DNA of 64,000 bases, taken from Aurantiochytrium sp. KH105 (Eukaryota > Sar > Bigyra > Thraustochytrida > Thraustochytriidae). Both the position numbers and the translations under genes were made by a program. The stretch lies in the NCBI GenBank assembly GCA_003116975.1, contig BGKB01000153.1, forward strand, positions 62,001 through 126,000. The letters run 5' to 3'. The notes beneath the pieces are model-generated. The model had not been told where the DNA came from. It ran no database searches and was given only the letters and a program-made list of their open reading frames with translations. This document shows, one piece after another, positions 36,785 through 47,323 of this stretch; the stretch's first letter is position 1; each line of letters opens with the position of its first letter.

Positions 36785-38026
36785 ATGTCGGCGCAGTTCC
36801 TGGGCGCCGCGTACGCGGGCGGAGAAGGGGGCGGCGAGGAGGGCGAGGCTGCGCGCAAGCGCAAGCGCGTGGACGAGGACGAAGGCGATAAAGAGGAGGG
36901 CGGCGAGGACGAGGGAGAGGATGAGGACGGCGACACGGGGAGCGAAGACGAGGACGGCGAAGACGAGGACGACGAGGAGGGGAAGAAGGCGGCGTTGATG
37001 AGCACGAGGCTGTTCACCGTCCGCTCGCACCTGCAAAGCGTCGCGAACCACGACTATGTCTTCTTTTCGGATATCCTGCAGGAGCTTGACATCAACCTCG
37101 AGGGGGATCCGGACCTCCTGGAGCGCTTAGAGAAGAGCGACATGATTGTGGTGGACATGAACGAGAAACGGATCAAGTTCGAGCCACGCTTTGACGTGCG
37201 CGACATTCCAACTCTCTTGCAAGCGCTCAAAAAATTTCCTGATGGGATTTCTGTGCAAGAAATCGAGGCGAGCGGTCCAGAGGGGGTCATCTCGTACGTG
37301 CAGAGGGCGATCACCTGGGGGCTGGTGATTGCGATCCGGAACCGCAACGCTGCCGGCGGGACGTCTCCGTACGTGTTGTTCCCGCGCGGAGACTCCTTTT
37401 TCGTCCCGCTTAGTGGGGCGGTCACGGCGGAGCCTGGTCGTTCGGCCTTGGGGTCGACGTGCGACCTGCAGGGCGAGGTGCACCGCGGCGATGCCCTCGT
37501 GCTGGGACGCGACGCCGTGGAGGCGTTCGAAGACAACGACCTCTCTGTGGTGGAGCAGCGGTGCCTGCGTGTCTCAACTGAACCGTACGGTGCTAGGCAG
37601 CCGCACGCGGACCGCGAGTACGCTGCGGCTGTGGAAATCTTGCAGCGGAACCAGGTCCCTTATTCGCGATCGTCCGCTGAACCGCCGCGACCTCCCAAAG
37701 AAGGCGACTACAAGCTCGTTTTCACGGACTCAAAGGTGCCAGTGATTCCGTCTGTGAAGGCTGCCTCGGCTTTGAGGGGCGTCCAAGCGCTCAAGCACGG
37801 GTGCACGAACGACGTCAAGGCGTTGTGGCGCGAGGTGTGCAAGAAGCACCGGTATCGTGCGGCGGCGGCCCCGATTGTGGACCATTTGCTGACGGAGAAC
37901 AACTTGACGACGGCGGAACGGCTTGCGCAGAGCAGTGTCACGCGCAAGCGCAAGGTGCGCCTCAGCGCCAAGCCGAGGCGGCAGAACAACCGTGCGCGCA
38001 AGATTACCAATACGCACGTCGACTAA
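36785..38026 (+). CDS. Transcription factor TFIIE beta subunit-like
   Basis: 413 residues, one exon; ATG at 36785 chosen because the frame upstream is repeat-derived. An acidic low-complexity N-terminus (20-68) is followed by two winged-helix regions. The first (about 74-135) runs from FTVRSHLQSVANHDYVFFSDI to KRIKFEPRF; the second (about 138-200) from DIPTLLQALKKFPDGI to YVLFPR. KFEPxF(D/N)VxD, LLxxLxKxxxGI and the strand ending in LF are the TFIIE-beta pattern. A DVKALWREV motif (343-351) and a basic tail (TRKRKV...KPRRQNNRARKITNTH) match the end of human TFIIE-beta. In the human protein the LWRSV motif follows the second winged helix closely; here about 130 residues intervene. The family recruits and activates TFIIH at RNA polymerase II promoters. 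Confidence 0.8.
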   Translation: MSAQFLGAAYAGGEGGGEEGEAARKRKRVDEDEGDKEEGGEDEGEDEDGDTGSEDEDGEDEDDEEGKKAALMSTRLFTVRSHLQSVANHDYVFFSDILQELDINLEGDPDLLERLEKSDMIVVDMNEKRIKFEPRFDVRDIPTLLQALKKFPDGISVQEIEASGPEGVISYVQRAITWGLVIAIRNRNAAGGTSPYVLFPRGDSFFVPLSGAVTAEPGRSALGSTCDLQGEVHRGDALVLGRDAVEAFEDNDLSVVEQRCLRVSTEPYGARQPHADREYAAAVEILQRNQVPYSRSSAEPPRPPKEGDYKLVFTDSKVPVIPSVKAASALRGVQALKHGCTNDVKALWREVCKKHRYRAAAAPIVDHLLTENNLTTAERLAQSSVTRKRKVRLSAKPRRQNNRARKITNTHVD

Positions 38027-38194
38027 ACGGATGAAACCTACGTTAGCTCTGAGCTTTCAAAATGGCAGCAAGAGCAACAACAGTCATGGCGATCGGAAAA
38101 GGGTTGCGGCAGTAAATTGAGGCGGGTAGGTCCTAAAGGACCTGTGATCCGCGAATTCAGGCGGGTTTATGCATGAATCTCTAGTGGCGGGTAA

Positions 38195-38210
38195 TGCGGG
38201 CCGGCCCGCA
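38195..38210. repeat. 16-bp perfect palindrome
   Basis: tgcgggccggcccgca is its own reverse complement. It lies about 170 bases after the TFIIE-beta stop codon. Confidence 0.9.
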
Positions 38211-38700
38211 ATGTGGAGGCACGTGGGAACAGGATTCAGGAAGGTCTTGGCCGGCCGCCACCGGTGACAGTGAGTGCAATTCGTGGCAGGTCCATAATTC
38301 GCAAGGCGCTCCCAAGTTCCAAGCCGCTGCACGCACCTGCCACTGTTCGTGATCGTCTTTAGTTTTTCTCGGGGCTGCTACATTTTGCAGCTGCAGCGAA
38401 ATTTTTCTGCTGTGCGTTTGCAGTTAGCTGCTGTGCGCTTGCAGGCCGCCCTCCACGAGATGATGAAGATTTTACTGTGAGAGTCATGAGGGGGCAAGTT
38501 GTACTTTTATTTTACTTACTACAGTTTATCGAACTTTTGACTTGATTGAGAGTGGTTACTGTTACTCTTTGGTAGGTAAAAAGGGGGATTTTCTTTTGAC
38601 TTGCGGAGTTCGGAACGGCCGCTGGTCGGATCCACCACAGGATCTCAGGCGCGACAGCTTGTCTCCCAAATCGCTCAGCAACTAGCAGTAGCTGTAGCTT

Positions 38701-38775
38701 GCATCGCATCGCATTGCATTGCATTGGATTGCATTGCATTGCATTGGATTGCATTGCATTGCATTACATTGCAAG
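38701..38775. repeat. GCATT-type pentamer array
   Basis: About 14 units, mainly GCATT with GCATC, GGATT and ACATT variants. Confidence 0.95.
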
Positions 38776-39090
38776 TCCGTGAATTTCATTCCATCCATTC
38801 ATCCACCCGAGAGCTCTTTACTTGGCTGGCAAGAAAGTTGGATCGAGCTGGAACTCTTGCAAGCAATGGCGCGTGCCGCACCGCACTGCCACGAGCAAAA
38901 AGATTTTTACTTTTACTTTTTCTTTTACATCGTGTTTGCTCCCAACTAGTACGCACGAAGAGGTGGCAGCAGCGGTGTGGCCCGCTGCAGGTAGAATAGT
39001 TTCCCGCGATTCTCTCGCTTGCGCACGAAAGCCGAAGACCCGCGCCAGATTTCGATGCCGACCGCGAAGCCGTCCCGGCCGCTTCAGGGC

Positions 39091-39145
39091 GCTCTGCTCT
39101 GCCCTGCCCTGCCCTGCTCGGCTCTGCTCTGCTCTGCTCTGCTCT
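39091..39145. repeat. GCTCT/GCCCT pentamer array
   Basis: Eleven pentamer units, mainly GCTCT with three central GCCCT. The unit is the same as the CTCTG array in the DNA-PKcs/TFIIE promoter. Confidence 0.95.
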
Positions 39146-40439
39146 TCGCCACGCCACTGCCCGATCCTTCTTGCGCACTCGGGCGCGCACTCGGGCGAGC
39201 GAGCACTCCTTGGCCCCCTTGCCGGTGCGGATGGCGGCCGCGACGGCATCCGCGAATTGGCGAACGAACCCACAGCTGCGCGGCGCCGGTCCGGGTTCCA
39301 GGATGTCCCGGTCCGCTGAGGCCGGAAAACCTCGGTGTCAGTGCGGCGGCGGAAGCAAGAAATTGGAAAGAAATGGAAAGCCTGGGCAAGGCAGGAGAGA
39401 AAGGAAAGCTTCGGAAAGGCTCCAAGGAAAGGAAAGCCAAGGCTGGCTTGGGCCTGTTCGCTGAGCTGAGCTTTGCTTGGCTTGGCTTGGCTTCCATTCC
39501 ACGTCTTCTTCCGAGTCCTTCCTGGGCCGCTCGGCTGAGCTGGCTTGCTGCAATCTGCCATGCGTGGCTCGGCCACTGCTCGCATCTTTCGCGGCCTCGT
39601 TCCTTCTCATTTATTTATTCCTGTTTGCGTCTGTCCTGGGAGGCAAGCAGGCAGGCAGGCAGCCAGGCAGGATTGCAAGCAGCACAGCCGCCGCTGTCCT
39701 GCCAGCCGCTCGGCCGCGATCGCGATCGGCCTCGCGGAGCCGCTCGCGCTTCGAGCTTGCTCTCCCTCGCTCTCTCCCTCCGCGTCCAAGAACCTTGGAC
39801 GCGGCCGCGCGCATCGCAGCTGCAGCTACTACGCAGGGCCTGAGAAGTTCGCGTCGGATCCACCTGTCGCCGCTCCTCTTTGTTTTTTCTTTCTTTCTTT
39901 CTTTCTTTCTTTTTCTTATTCTTTTTCTTTTCATTTCATTTCTTTTCTTTCCTTTCTTTTCTCATGTTTTCTGTGATTGAAGGTTTCTGTTTCTCAAGCA
40001 CGCGGACTCTCTGGCCTCGAGCCCTGCGTGCGTGCGAGCGTGCGTGCGTGCGTGCGCGGCCGCCCGCGCTGCCGTCGTCCCGCCACGCTCCCGGCCGGCG
40101 GGTCTTCTTTTCGCCCGGCCGCCCGGCCGCCCGCTCGCGGCCTGGCCACGCAAGCAAGCTAGCTAGCTAGCAAGCAGCCAGCAAGCAGCGAGCTAGCCCG
40201 CAGGCCGCCGCCGCGCGAGACGAACTTGACGTCACTGCCTGCGTGCCTAGCCGCCTGCCTGCGTGCCTTGCCTGCCTTTTGGCCTGCAAGGGCCTCGCGC
40301 AACCTTATGCAGGCCGCCCGAGAACCGACCCGCCGCGGCCTCGCGCTTCCTGCCCGCGTGGAGGCAGCCTTCCTGCGCAGTGCGGCGCCTGGAAGCCCGG
40401 CGTTGCTTTCCTGCTTTCCTGCATGCATTCATTCTTTCT

Positions 40440-40470
40440 TTCGTTCGTTCGTTCGTTCGTTCGTTCGCTC
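40440..40470. repeat. TTCG tetramer array
   Basis: About seven TTCG units. Related AACG/GATC arrays follow at about 40768-40817. Confidence 0.95.
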
Positions 40471-40767
40471 ATTCGTGGCCACTTGCAGCGACACGGCGAG
40501 CGGGTCATCCGTCGCTTGCCTGCAGAAACGCCCTCTAGCAACAGCAACAGCAGCGGCAGCGGTGCGAAGGCAGGAAGGAAGGAGTCCAAGGGATAGACGT
40601 GGATGGATGGATGATAGATGGATGGATCAAGCCTCGCTGCACTGGCTGCATGAGCCAGATGCAGCTGGCCGACGAAACCGACTCGTGGCGACTCGGCTCG
40701 AGCCAAATTTGAACGAAACGACGAACGAACGATGGTCGATGGATTGACGGATCGATCCATGGATCCA

Positions 40768-40817
40768 TCGAACGATCGACCGATCGATCGATCGATCGAA
40801 CGAACGAACGAACGAAT
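40768..40817. repeat. GATC then AACG tetramer arrays
   Basis: A GATC run passes directly into an AACG run, so the unit changes by single-base steps within one array. Confidence 0.9.
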
Positions 40818-41727
40818 GGAGGCATGGCGAGGAAAGGAAGCTCGCGAGCGAGCCGTGGCGTCCGTTTGTCTGTCCAGTCAGTCTCTCTGTCTGGCAGCCT
40901 GCAGGCAACAATCAACCACCCACCTCGGCCGCGGGCCTGCTCCGAAGTCGCCGCGCTCGGCAGCTCGCATCGGTGCTGTCAGCCTCCGCCTCCCGAGTTC
41001 CCCCGCGTGCGTTGCAGCGCGGGTGCTCGGCGTCGCAGCGCAGCGCTCGTCCGCGGCGGCTCTGCTGCAAGCCTCTATCTCTCTATCTCTCTAACGAGCT
41101 CAGCTTGGCTGCGGCGCCTAGCGCACGCCTAGCGCACGCCTAGGACTCCCCGAGCCGCACGGGCGAATCCGCGAACGCGGGACTCGCTGTGTCGCAGCTG
41201 TGCCGGCATTGCAAGTGCCGGTTCCGGTCCCTGGGTGCCGCGGGGCCTCGGCGCCGCGCAACTAGCTGGCAGTGGCCATGGTAGCAGTCAGGCGGGCGTC
41301 GTCGTCATCATCACGCTCGACTCGGACCCGGAGGTTCTGCCTGGCCTCGCCTGCCTTGCTTCTTGCTTCTTGCCTTGGCTTCTTTCTTTCGATCGATCTT
41401 GTTTTTCACTCCAGCAGCCAGCTTACGTGTCTCGCAGCGGTCGGCCGAGACCGCCGCGAGCGCGCACGCGCACACTGCGCTATCGCCGGCTTTGCCCCAC
41501 TTGCGCCGGCCCTTTGCCCCACTTGCGCCGGCGTTTGCGGCCCTTTGCGCGCCGCCCCCCCGCCCGCGCAGAAATTTGGATCCGCGCGCCCTGGCTGGCT
41601 GGCTGGCTGGCTGGCCCTGCCTTCCCTCCCTTCGTCCCGCGCTCTCTCTCCTCCCCTCTCCCCTGCTCGCTCCGCATCGCGCTCGGCGAGGCGACGTCTC
41701 CGGCCGCTCCCGGCTGCGCCACGCCTT

Positions 41728-42019
41728 CCGCCCGCCCGCCCGCCCGCCCGCCCGCCGGGCTCGAGAGCGGCCCGGGCTGCGAGCCTAGCCTCTTCGCCCG
41801 CCGCAGCCGAGCCAAGCCAGCCAAGCCCAGCCGCACCCGCGAACGGCGCCGCCCCTGGAGTTGCTTGGACGCCGCGCAACAGTATCCGCGAATTTTTCGC
41901 GGATGGCGCCGGGGGACGGCCGCCGCGCGTCCCCCGCTCGCAGCAAGCAAGCAAGCAAGCAAGCAAGTAGAATGTCTCTACGCAAGCATGCATGCATGCA
42001 TGCATGCATGCATGCATGT
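41728..42019. repeat. Cluster of CCCG, AGCA and GCAT tetramer arrays
   Basis: CCCG array at 41728-41757, AGCA array at 41942-41967 and GCAT array at 41985-42019. The last two are 18 bases apart. Confidence 0.9.
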
Positions 42020-42165
42020 AGGATGGAGCATGTATGTAGCATGTCCCCTGGCCGCTCCCCTGCGCTCCTGCTTTCCTTCCGCTGCTGCTTCTTTGCGCGC
42101 TGTCGACGCCCGCGCGCGACAGCGAGCGTCGTCTCGGGGCACAGCCGCGACGATGGCGCCGAGTA

Positions 42166-42286
42166 TGTCTGTCAGTCTGTCTGTCTGTCTGTCCGTATGT
42201 GTGGATGCGTCGATCCAGGGACCGCCCGCGACCGCTCCCGCGCGTACGTGTGCGGCCAGCAGCGGCGCCCGCGAACTCGGTCGCTA

Positions 42287-42324
<38 letters not shown>
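42166..42324. repeat. TCTG and GCTT tetramer arrays
   Basis: TCTG array at about 42166-42192, and a GCTT array of about ten units at 42284-42324. Confidence 0.9.
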
Positions 42325-42645
42325 AGCCGCGGCGAGAGATCGGCCGTCTTCGGCCGGGGAGGGAGACGGGGAGGCGGAGAGTGGGAGGGAGCGAGGGAGG
42401 ATGGAGCGGGCGCGCGAGCGGTGGTCGCAGGTCGGCCTGGGCTGGCTGGCGTCGCATTCTTGGGTTTCCTTTCCTTCTTGTTCTTTGCGTCTGATTGATT
42501 TTTATTATTTATTATGATGGTGATGATTTCGAAATTTGAAACTTTCTTGTTTTGTTTTCTTTCTTTTTCTTTTTTTTCTTTGAGGCCGAGAAAGGAAAGA
42601 TACGCACGACATGACACGAGACCAAGCGGGCGAGACGGCTCGGTC

Positions 42646-42822
42646 TGGCGCGGCTCGGCTCGGCTCGGCTCGGCGCGCGAGTCGTCCCGGGTCGGCCGAG
42701 GTCTCGCGGACGGACGCCGCGCAATCAGGCACGCAGGCAGGCAGGCAGCCCGCCAGCCGGGAAAGAAAGGAAAAGCGGCAGGAAGGAAGGAAGGAAGGCA
42801 GGAAGGAAGGAAGGAAGGAAGG
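42646..42822. repeat. CTCGG pentamer and GGAA tetramer arrays
   Basis: CTCGG units at 42646-42675, GCAG units near 42729-42750 and GGAA units at 42780-42822, all in the upstream region of acetyl-CoA synthetase. Confidence 0.9.
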
Positions 42823-43137
42823 TCGTTGTTTCTTTCTTTTCTTTTCTTTTCTTTTTCCTTTTTCTTTCCTTTGCCTTGTTCTGCTTTGCTTTGCTTGGGT
42901 GTTGCTGGTGGTTTTCCCTCTTTCTTTCATTCATTCTTTCCTTCTTTCTTTCATTTTGAACTTTGATCTTTCTTTCTTCCTCTTCCCTCTGGGGCAAGAG
43001 GCCCCTCTGGGCGCACTGCGGCGGCGGCGCTCTGCGCTGCACTGCGAGGCGGCGGCGGCGACCCGGACCGCGGCAATCGAGGCAAAGCAAACCCGAAACT
43101 CGCCAACGAGCAAGAGAACAAGCGCAAGAAGAAGAGC

Positions 43138-43200
43138 GAGCAAGAGCAGCAGCAGCAGCAGCAGCAAGCAGCAAGCAGCAAGCAGCCAGCCAGCCAGACA
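43138..43200. repeat. AGC / CAGC repeat adjoining the acetyl-CoA synthetase ATG
   Basis: A run of AGC triplets becomes CAAG/CAGC and ends in three CAGC tetramers, two bases before the ATG at 43203. It is therefore part of the 5' leader. Confidence 0.9.
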
Positions 43201-43202
43201 AG

Positions 43203-45188
43203 ATGGCTGAGGAGAAGGGCAACGCCGTGGGCGAGGTCGTCCACGAGGTGCGCTCGCACTCGAGCAAGGGCGCCCACGTCGCCAGCCTCGAAAAGTACAA
43301 GAAGCTCCATGAGGACTCCGTCCGCGACCCCAGCGGATACTGGGGCCGCCTCGCCCGCCGCGAGCTCAAGTGGATGCACGACTTTGACAAGGTCAAGATC
43401 GGTTCCCTCAAGAACGGCGACCTCGCCTGGTTTGTCGGCGGCAAGCTGAACGTCTCGGAGAACTGCCTCGATCGCTGGGTTGAGGAGGGCCGCGGCGACG
43501 ACGTTGCCATCATCTGGGAGAAGGATGAGCCCGGCCAAGCCGTCAAGTACACCTACCTCGAGGTCCTCCACAAGGTGTGCCAGATCGCCAACGTCATGCG
43601 CAAGTTCGGCGTCAAGAAGGGCGACCCCGTCACGTTGTACATGCCCATGATCCCCGAGGCCGCCTTTGTCATGCTCGCCTGCGCCCGCATTGGTGCCCCC
43701 CACTCCGTCGTCTTTGCCGGCTTTTCCGCCGAGGCCCTCCGCGCCCGTGTCGATGACGTCCACTCCAAGTGGATCTTCACCGCCGACGAGGGCCTCCGCG
43801 GCGGCCGCACCATCCCCCTCAAGAAGACCGTCGACGAGGCCATCTCCTCGTGCAACTTCGTCAACAAGTGCTTCGTCTTCAAGCGCACCGGCGCTGAGGT
43901 CAGCATGACCGAGGGCCGCGATCTCTGGATGGAGCCCGAGCTCGAGGGCCAGCGCCCCTACTGCCCGCCCGAGGTCATGGACGCCGAGGACCCTCTCTTC
44001 TACCTGTACACGTCCGGATCCACCGGCAAGCCCAAGGGTCTCATGCACTCCACCGCTGGCTACATTCTCTACGCCCAGACCACCTGCAAGATCATCTTCG
44101 ATCTTCGCCCCGGCGATGTCTACGCCTGCGTCGCTGACGTCGGCTGGATTACCGGCCACAGCTACATTGTCTACGGCCCCCTCGCCAACGGCACCACCAC
44201 GCTCATGTTCGAGTCCACCCCGCTCTACCCGGATGCCGGCCGCTACTGGGACGTCGTCGAGACCCACTCGGTGACCCAGTTCTACACGGCCCCCACCGCC
44301 ATCCGCGCCCTCATGCGCCACGGCCCGGAGCCCACCGAGAAGTACGACCTCTCCACCCTCCGTATCCTCGGTACCGTCGGCGAGCCCATCAACCCGGCCG
44401 CCTGGACCTGGTACTTTAAGCACGTCGGCAAGGAGCGCTGCGCCATCATTGACACCTACTGGCAGACCGAGACCGGTGGTATCATTGTCACCCCGCTCCC
44501 CGGCGCCACCCCGCTCAAGCCCGGCTCCGCCACCCTTCCCTTCTTCGGCATTGACCTTGAGGTCCTTGACCCCCAGAGCGGCAAGGTCGTTCCCTTCGTC
44601 GAGGGCGAGGAGTCCTCGGGTGTGCTCTGCGTCAAGTCGGCCTGGCCTTCCATGACGCGCACCGTCTTCAACAACCACGAGCGCTACATGAACACCTACC
44701 TCAAGCCCTACCCCGGTTACTACTTTACCGGCGATGGCGTGACCCGCGACAAGGACGGCTTCTTCTTTGTCACTGGCCGTGTCGATGACGTGCTCAACGT
44801 CTCGGGCCACCGCATCGGCTCCGCTGAGATCGAGTCCGCGCTCGTCGCCCACGACGCCGTCGCCGAGTCCGCCTGCGTTGGCTTCCCCCACGAGGTCAAG
44901 GGCGAGGGTATTGCCTGCTACGTCATCCTCAAGCTCGGCAACGAGGAGACCGACGACCTCGTCAAGGATCTCCGCAACCAGATCCGCTCCGTCATTGGCC
45001 CCTTTGCCTCGCCGGACTACATTGTCATCACCCCGGCTCTCCCCAAGACCCGCTCGGGCAAGCTCATGCGCCGCGTGCTCCGCAAGATCATTGCGCTCGA
45101 GGCCGACCAGCTTGGCGATACCTCGACCCTCGCCGACCCCTCGGTCGTCGACAGCCTCATCGAGAAGGTCGCTACCCTCCGCAAGTAA
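43203..45188 (+). CDS. Acetyl-CoA synthetase (AMP-forming)
   Basis: 661 residues, ATG at 43203 directly after the AGC-rich leader. Full-length Acs architecture: an N-terminal Acs-specific segment, then an AMP-binding domain with YTSGSTGKPKG (about 268-278). Further on are WITGHSYIVYGPL, TYWQTETGG and FTGDG, then the C-terminal lid domain. The catalytic Lys 620 sits in PKTRSGKLMRR, the residue acetylated in known Acs enzymes. It makes acetyl-CoA from acetate, ATP and CoA through acetyl-AMP. No signal or transit peptide is visible, so it is probably cytosolic, feeding lipid synthesis and protein acetylation. Third codon positions are almost all C or G (GCC, CTC, ATC, AAG), unlike neighbouring genes, which suggests very high expression. 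The bias also leaves the antisense strand open for over 700 codons. Confidence 0.96.
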   Translation: MAEEKGNAVGEVVHEVRSHSSKGAHVASLEKYKKLHEDSVRDPSGYWGRLARRELKWMHDFDKVKIGSLKNGDLAWFVGGKLNVSENCLDRWVEEGRGDDVAIIWEKDEPGQAVKYTYLEVLHKVCQIANVMRKFGVKKGDPVTLYMPMIPEAAFVMLACARIGAPHSVVFAGFSAEALRARVDDVHSKWIFTADEGLRGGRTIPLKKTVDEAISSCNFVNKCFVFKRTGAEVSMTEGRDLWMEPELEGQRPYCPPEVMDAEDPLFYLYTSGSTGKPKGLMHSTAGYILYAQTTCKIIFDLRPGDVYACVADVGWITGHSYIVYGPLANGTTTLMFESTPLYPDAGRYWDVVETHSVTQFYTAPTAIRALMRHGPEPTEKYDLSTLRILGTVGEPINPAAWTWYFKHVGKERCAIIDTYWQTETGGIIVTPLPGATPLKPGSATLPFFGIDLEVLDPQSGKVVPFVEGEESSGVLCVKSAWPSMTRTVFNNHERYMNTYLKPYPGYYFTGDGVTRDKDGFFFVTGRVDDVLNVSGHRIGSAEIESALVAHDAVAESACVGFPHEVKGEGIACYVILKLGNEETDDLVKDLRNQIRSVIGPFASPDYIVITPALPKTRSGKLMRRVLRKIIALEADQLGDTSTLADPSVVDSLIEKVATLRK

Positions 45189-47323
45189 AGACACAGCGAA
45201 GATCGCGCTTGCGCCTTGTGTCGTCGTGTCGTCTCTTCGACAACATTTATCCGTATGAGTCCCTCACCCCCACAACTGGGTCTCTTCGTTACTTACCTTT
45301 TTACTTACCAATCAATTTATCCGTATTTTCTTTATACACGAATGCACCAGAAGTTTTCTCTCGAGCCAGAATGCAAAACTTGAACCTGACGCATGCATGC
45401 ATGCATGCATGCTATGTATGCTCTCTCGCCTCGTTCTTCAAAGACGGAAATGGTATGACTTGATTTGGTGATCATCAGGTCAACCAATTCGCATTCTTGG
45501 GCGCGCGCGCAAGAAGAAGAAGATGTTCTTCTTCGAGGAGGACTTCTTGACTGAAGACGACAAGATCTCGATCATGAATTTGGAATCTGAACATAGTCCG
45601 CGGCCAGTGCTCTTGTCATTGTGTAAATTGCGCTACTGTTGCGCTTTACAGATTTGGTGCCAAAATTTTTGGGCAGGTGCTCTTGGCATCGCTACTGTGC
45701 TCAGGGCGTTCCAGAGATTTTGTGCTGGACCTGAACATCGTGCACTTACTTGCACGTTGGTTTTTATCAAAGTAGTTTTCACGGACAGAGCAGATGCGCA
45801 GATGTCCACGCTGCAAAGAAAAACCTGAAAATGGTCCGTCCATTAGCTGACGGCCTCCTTTCAGAAATGGCACTTTGCCAAAATTTCTTCTTGTTGCTTC
45901 AAACTCAACATCCGAAATGGAAGTAGAGTAGTATCCGGTCTGCACTCGTTTAGTAGTGTTCAGCTCTCACTCGGGTCACTCGGTTGTCGCAGTTTACACA
46001 CTCGTGCTTTCACAAGGAAGAATGTGCGTCGAAGATGCCTCGTTGCTAAATGACTGTCCCGATGATCCCTCGTCGGGAGAGAAGTTGCTAGAAGGCTTCA
46101 AGATTCAGAAAATCATTAAAATCTATCACGAAAATGTTGGCTTCGGGCTCCAAGATTTTGCGCTGAGTCAGGACAAGCAGTTGGCAGCGCCGTAGTCCGC
46201 GTCAGAGCTTTGGGGTTCGAGCCCAAGCTTAATCAGACCATGCACGCACACATCCGCGTCAGAGCTTTGGGGTTCGAGCCCAAGCTTAATTTGACCATGC
46301 ACGCACACATGCACTGAAAACAGACCAGGTATTTGACCCAAGGACCATTGAGCCGAGCAAGCCAGGCCACGCTCGGAAAATCGCTGCAGGAGACTGATAG
46401 ACCGAAGTATACCCACCATTAAACAAGATCTTCGATTTGCAGCGCGAGAAGCCTGCAACCATCCTTAGCGCTCTCGTGCGAGCCATCGAGTGGAGAAAAA
46501 TCTACGTTTCGTCAAATCAACTTTCCCTCCATTTCCGATTTCCCGTTAGAATATGACGTACCTCCAACTTTCACGAGAAAGTTCAGTCGTTCCGCATCAT
46601 CACATGATTCAGAAGGGGAATCACACACGCGAAGCGCGAGACCGGTCTTCTTTGGGGTTAGCATCAAAGCAGATAGCGGAATAAAGATCTTTTCTCTGCA
46701 GGCCAAAGGAAGAGCTGTGCGAAAACATTTTCTGCGCAAACCTTGTCTCATTGGTGAAACCTTGGAAACTTTACTGGATCGACGCACGCTATACAACGCA
46801 TGCAATTGCGACAAAGAAGAGTTTCCTTGTTAAATCAATGGTACCTCCTGTGGATAGATAGCCCGCAAGAGGCTCACACGATTCATGTTTCGGGCACGGT
46901 CAAAAGAATTCCCTTCGGAGGAAGCACAAAGTGTTCGTGAAAGATATGCACGAAATCGCGACGAATGCAGGTCCTCAGCACAGTTTCTCACGCATAAGGT
47001 CAGTGATAACTGAGCAAATGTACGTCGTGCCGCCTGAGAGAGCTCGCATATCCAAAACTAGGCCTAGTCAAAAGTTATGAAGTCTATAGAGTCAAAAGGA
47101 TTGCTTGTATGCCTAAATATACGAGGAATGCCTAGGTAGTTTCGCTTCTGCTGAGACAAAATTGGTCTGGTGGTGGAGCTCGATGCTTCTCCTCACTCTC
47201 AACGTCATCTTGAGGATGTAGTGAAGAGCTTGATGATCATAAATCTTTGGGCGTGCTATTTCGTGCTCTGAGGGATGCTAGACTTACCGTGATGTCGCAC
47301 GAACTCTTGGCTGCTGAGATTGA
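45189..47323. other. AT-richer gene-poor region
   Basis: No gene is supported. It contains a GCAT tetramer array (45391-45412) in the acetyl-CoA synthetase 3' flank and a 57-bp tandem repeat (46197-46310). A minus-strand frame at 46512-46814 lacks an ATG at its start and resembles nothing I know. Confidence 0.5.
46197..46310. repeat. 57-bp tandem repeat carrying a B-box-like motif
   Basis: Copies at 46197-46253 and 46254-46310 differ at two bases (aatcagacc / aatttgacc). Each contains ggttcgagccc, which fits the RNA polymerase III B-box consensus, within a short stem-loop (ttggg / cccaa). No tRNA cloverleaf could be built. Confidence 0.85.

Larger units (their letters stand above)
38027..43137. 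other. Five-kilobase gene-free region rich in tandem repeats
   Basis: No gene is supported; long open frames on both strands start at non-ATG codons or consist of repeat-derived Arg/Ala/Pro/Ser runs. A stem-loop (aggtcc/ggacct, loop taaa) at 38128-38143 and a 16-bp palindrome at 38195-38210 lie just past the TFIIE-beta gene. From 38.7 kb on there are at least a dozen arrays of different 4- and 5-bp units, and pyrimidine tracts at about 39875-39964 and 42830-42960. The right end is the acetyl-CoA synthetase promoter. Confidence 0.65.

Noticed and set aside
41235-42617. 350- and 403-codon frames on both strands
   Set aside because: Composed of translated tetranucleotide repeats; no domain, no conserved pattern.
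42951-45194. 747-codon minus-strand open frame opposite acetyl-CoA synthetase
   Set aside because: It exactly mirrors the enzyme gene, starts at a non-ATG codon and has the Gly/Asp/Val/Leu-rich composition expected from reading GC-biased codons backwards.
46205-46225. tRNA gene suggested by ggttcgagccc
   Set aside because: No acceptor, D or anticodon arms can be formed around it, and the 57-bp period is too short for a tRNA.
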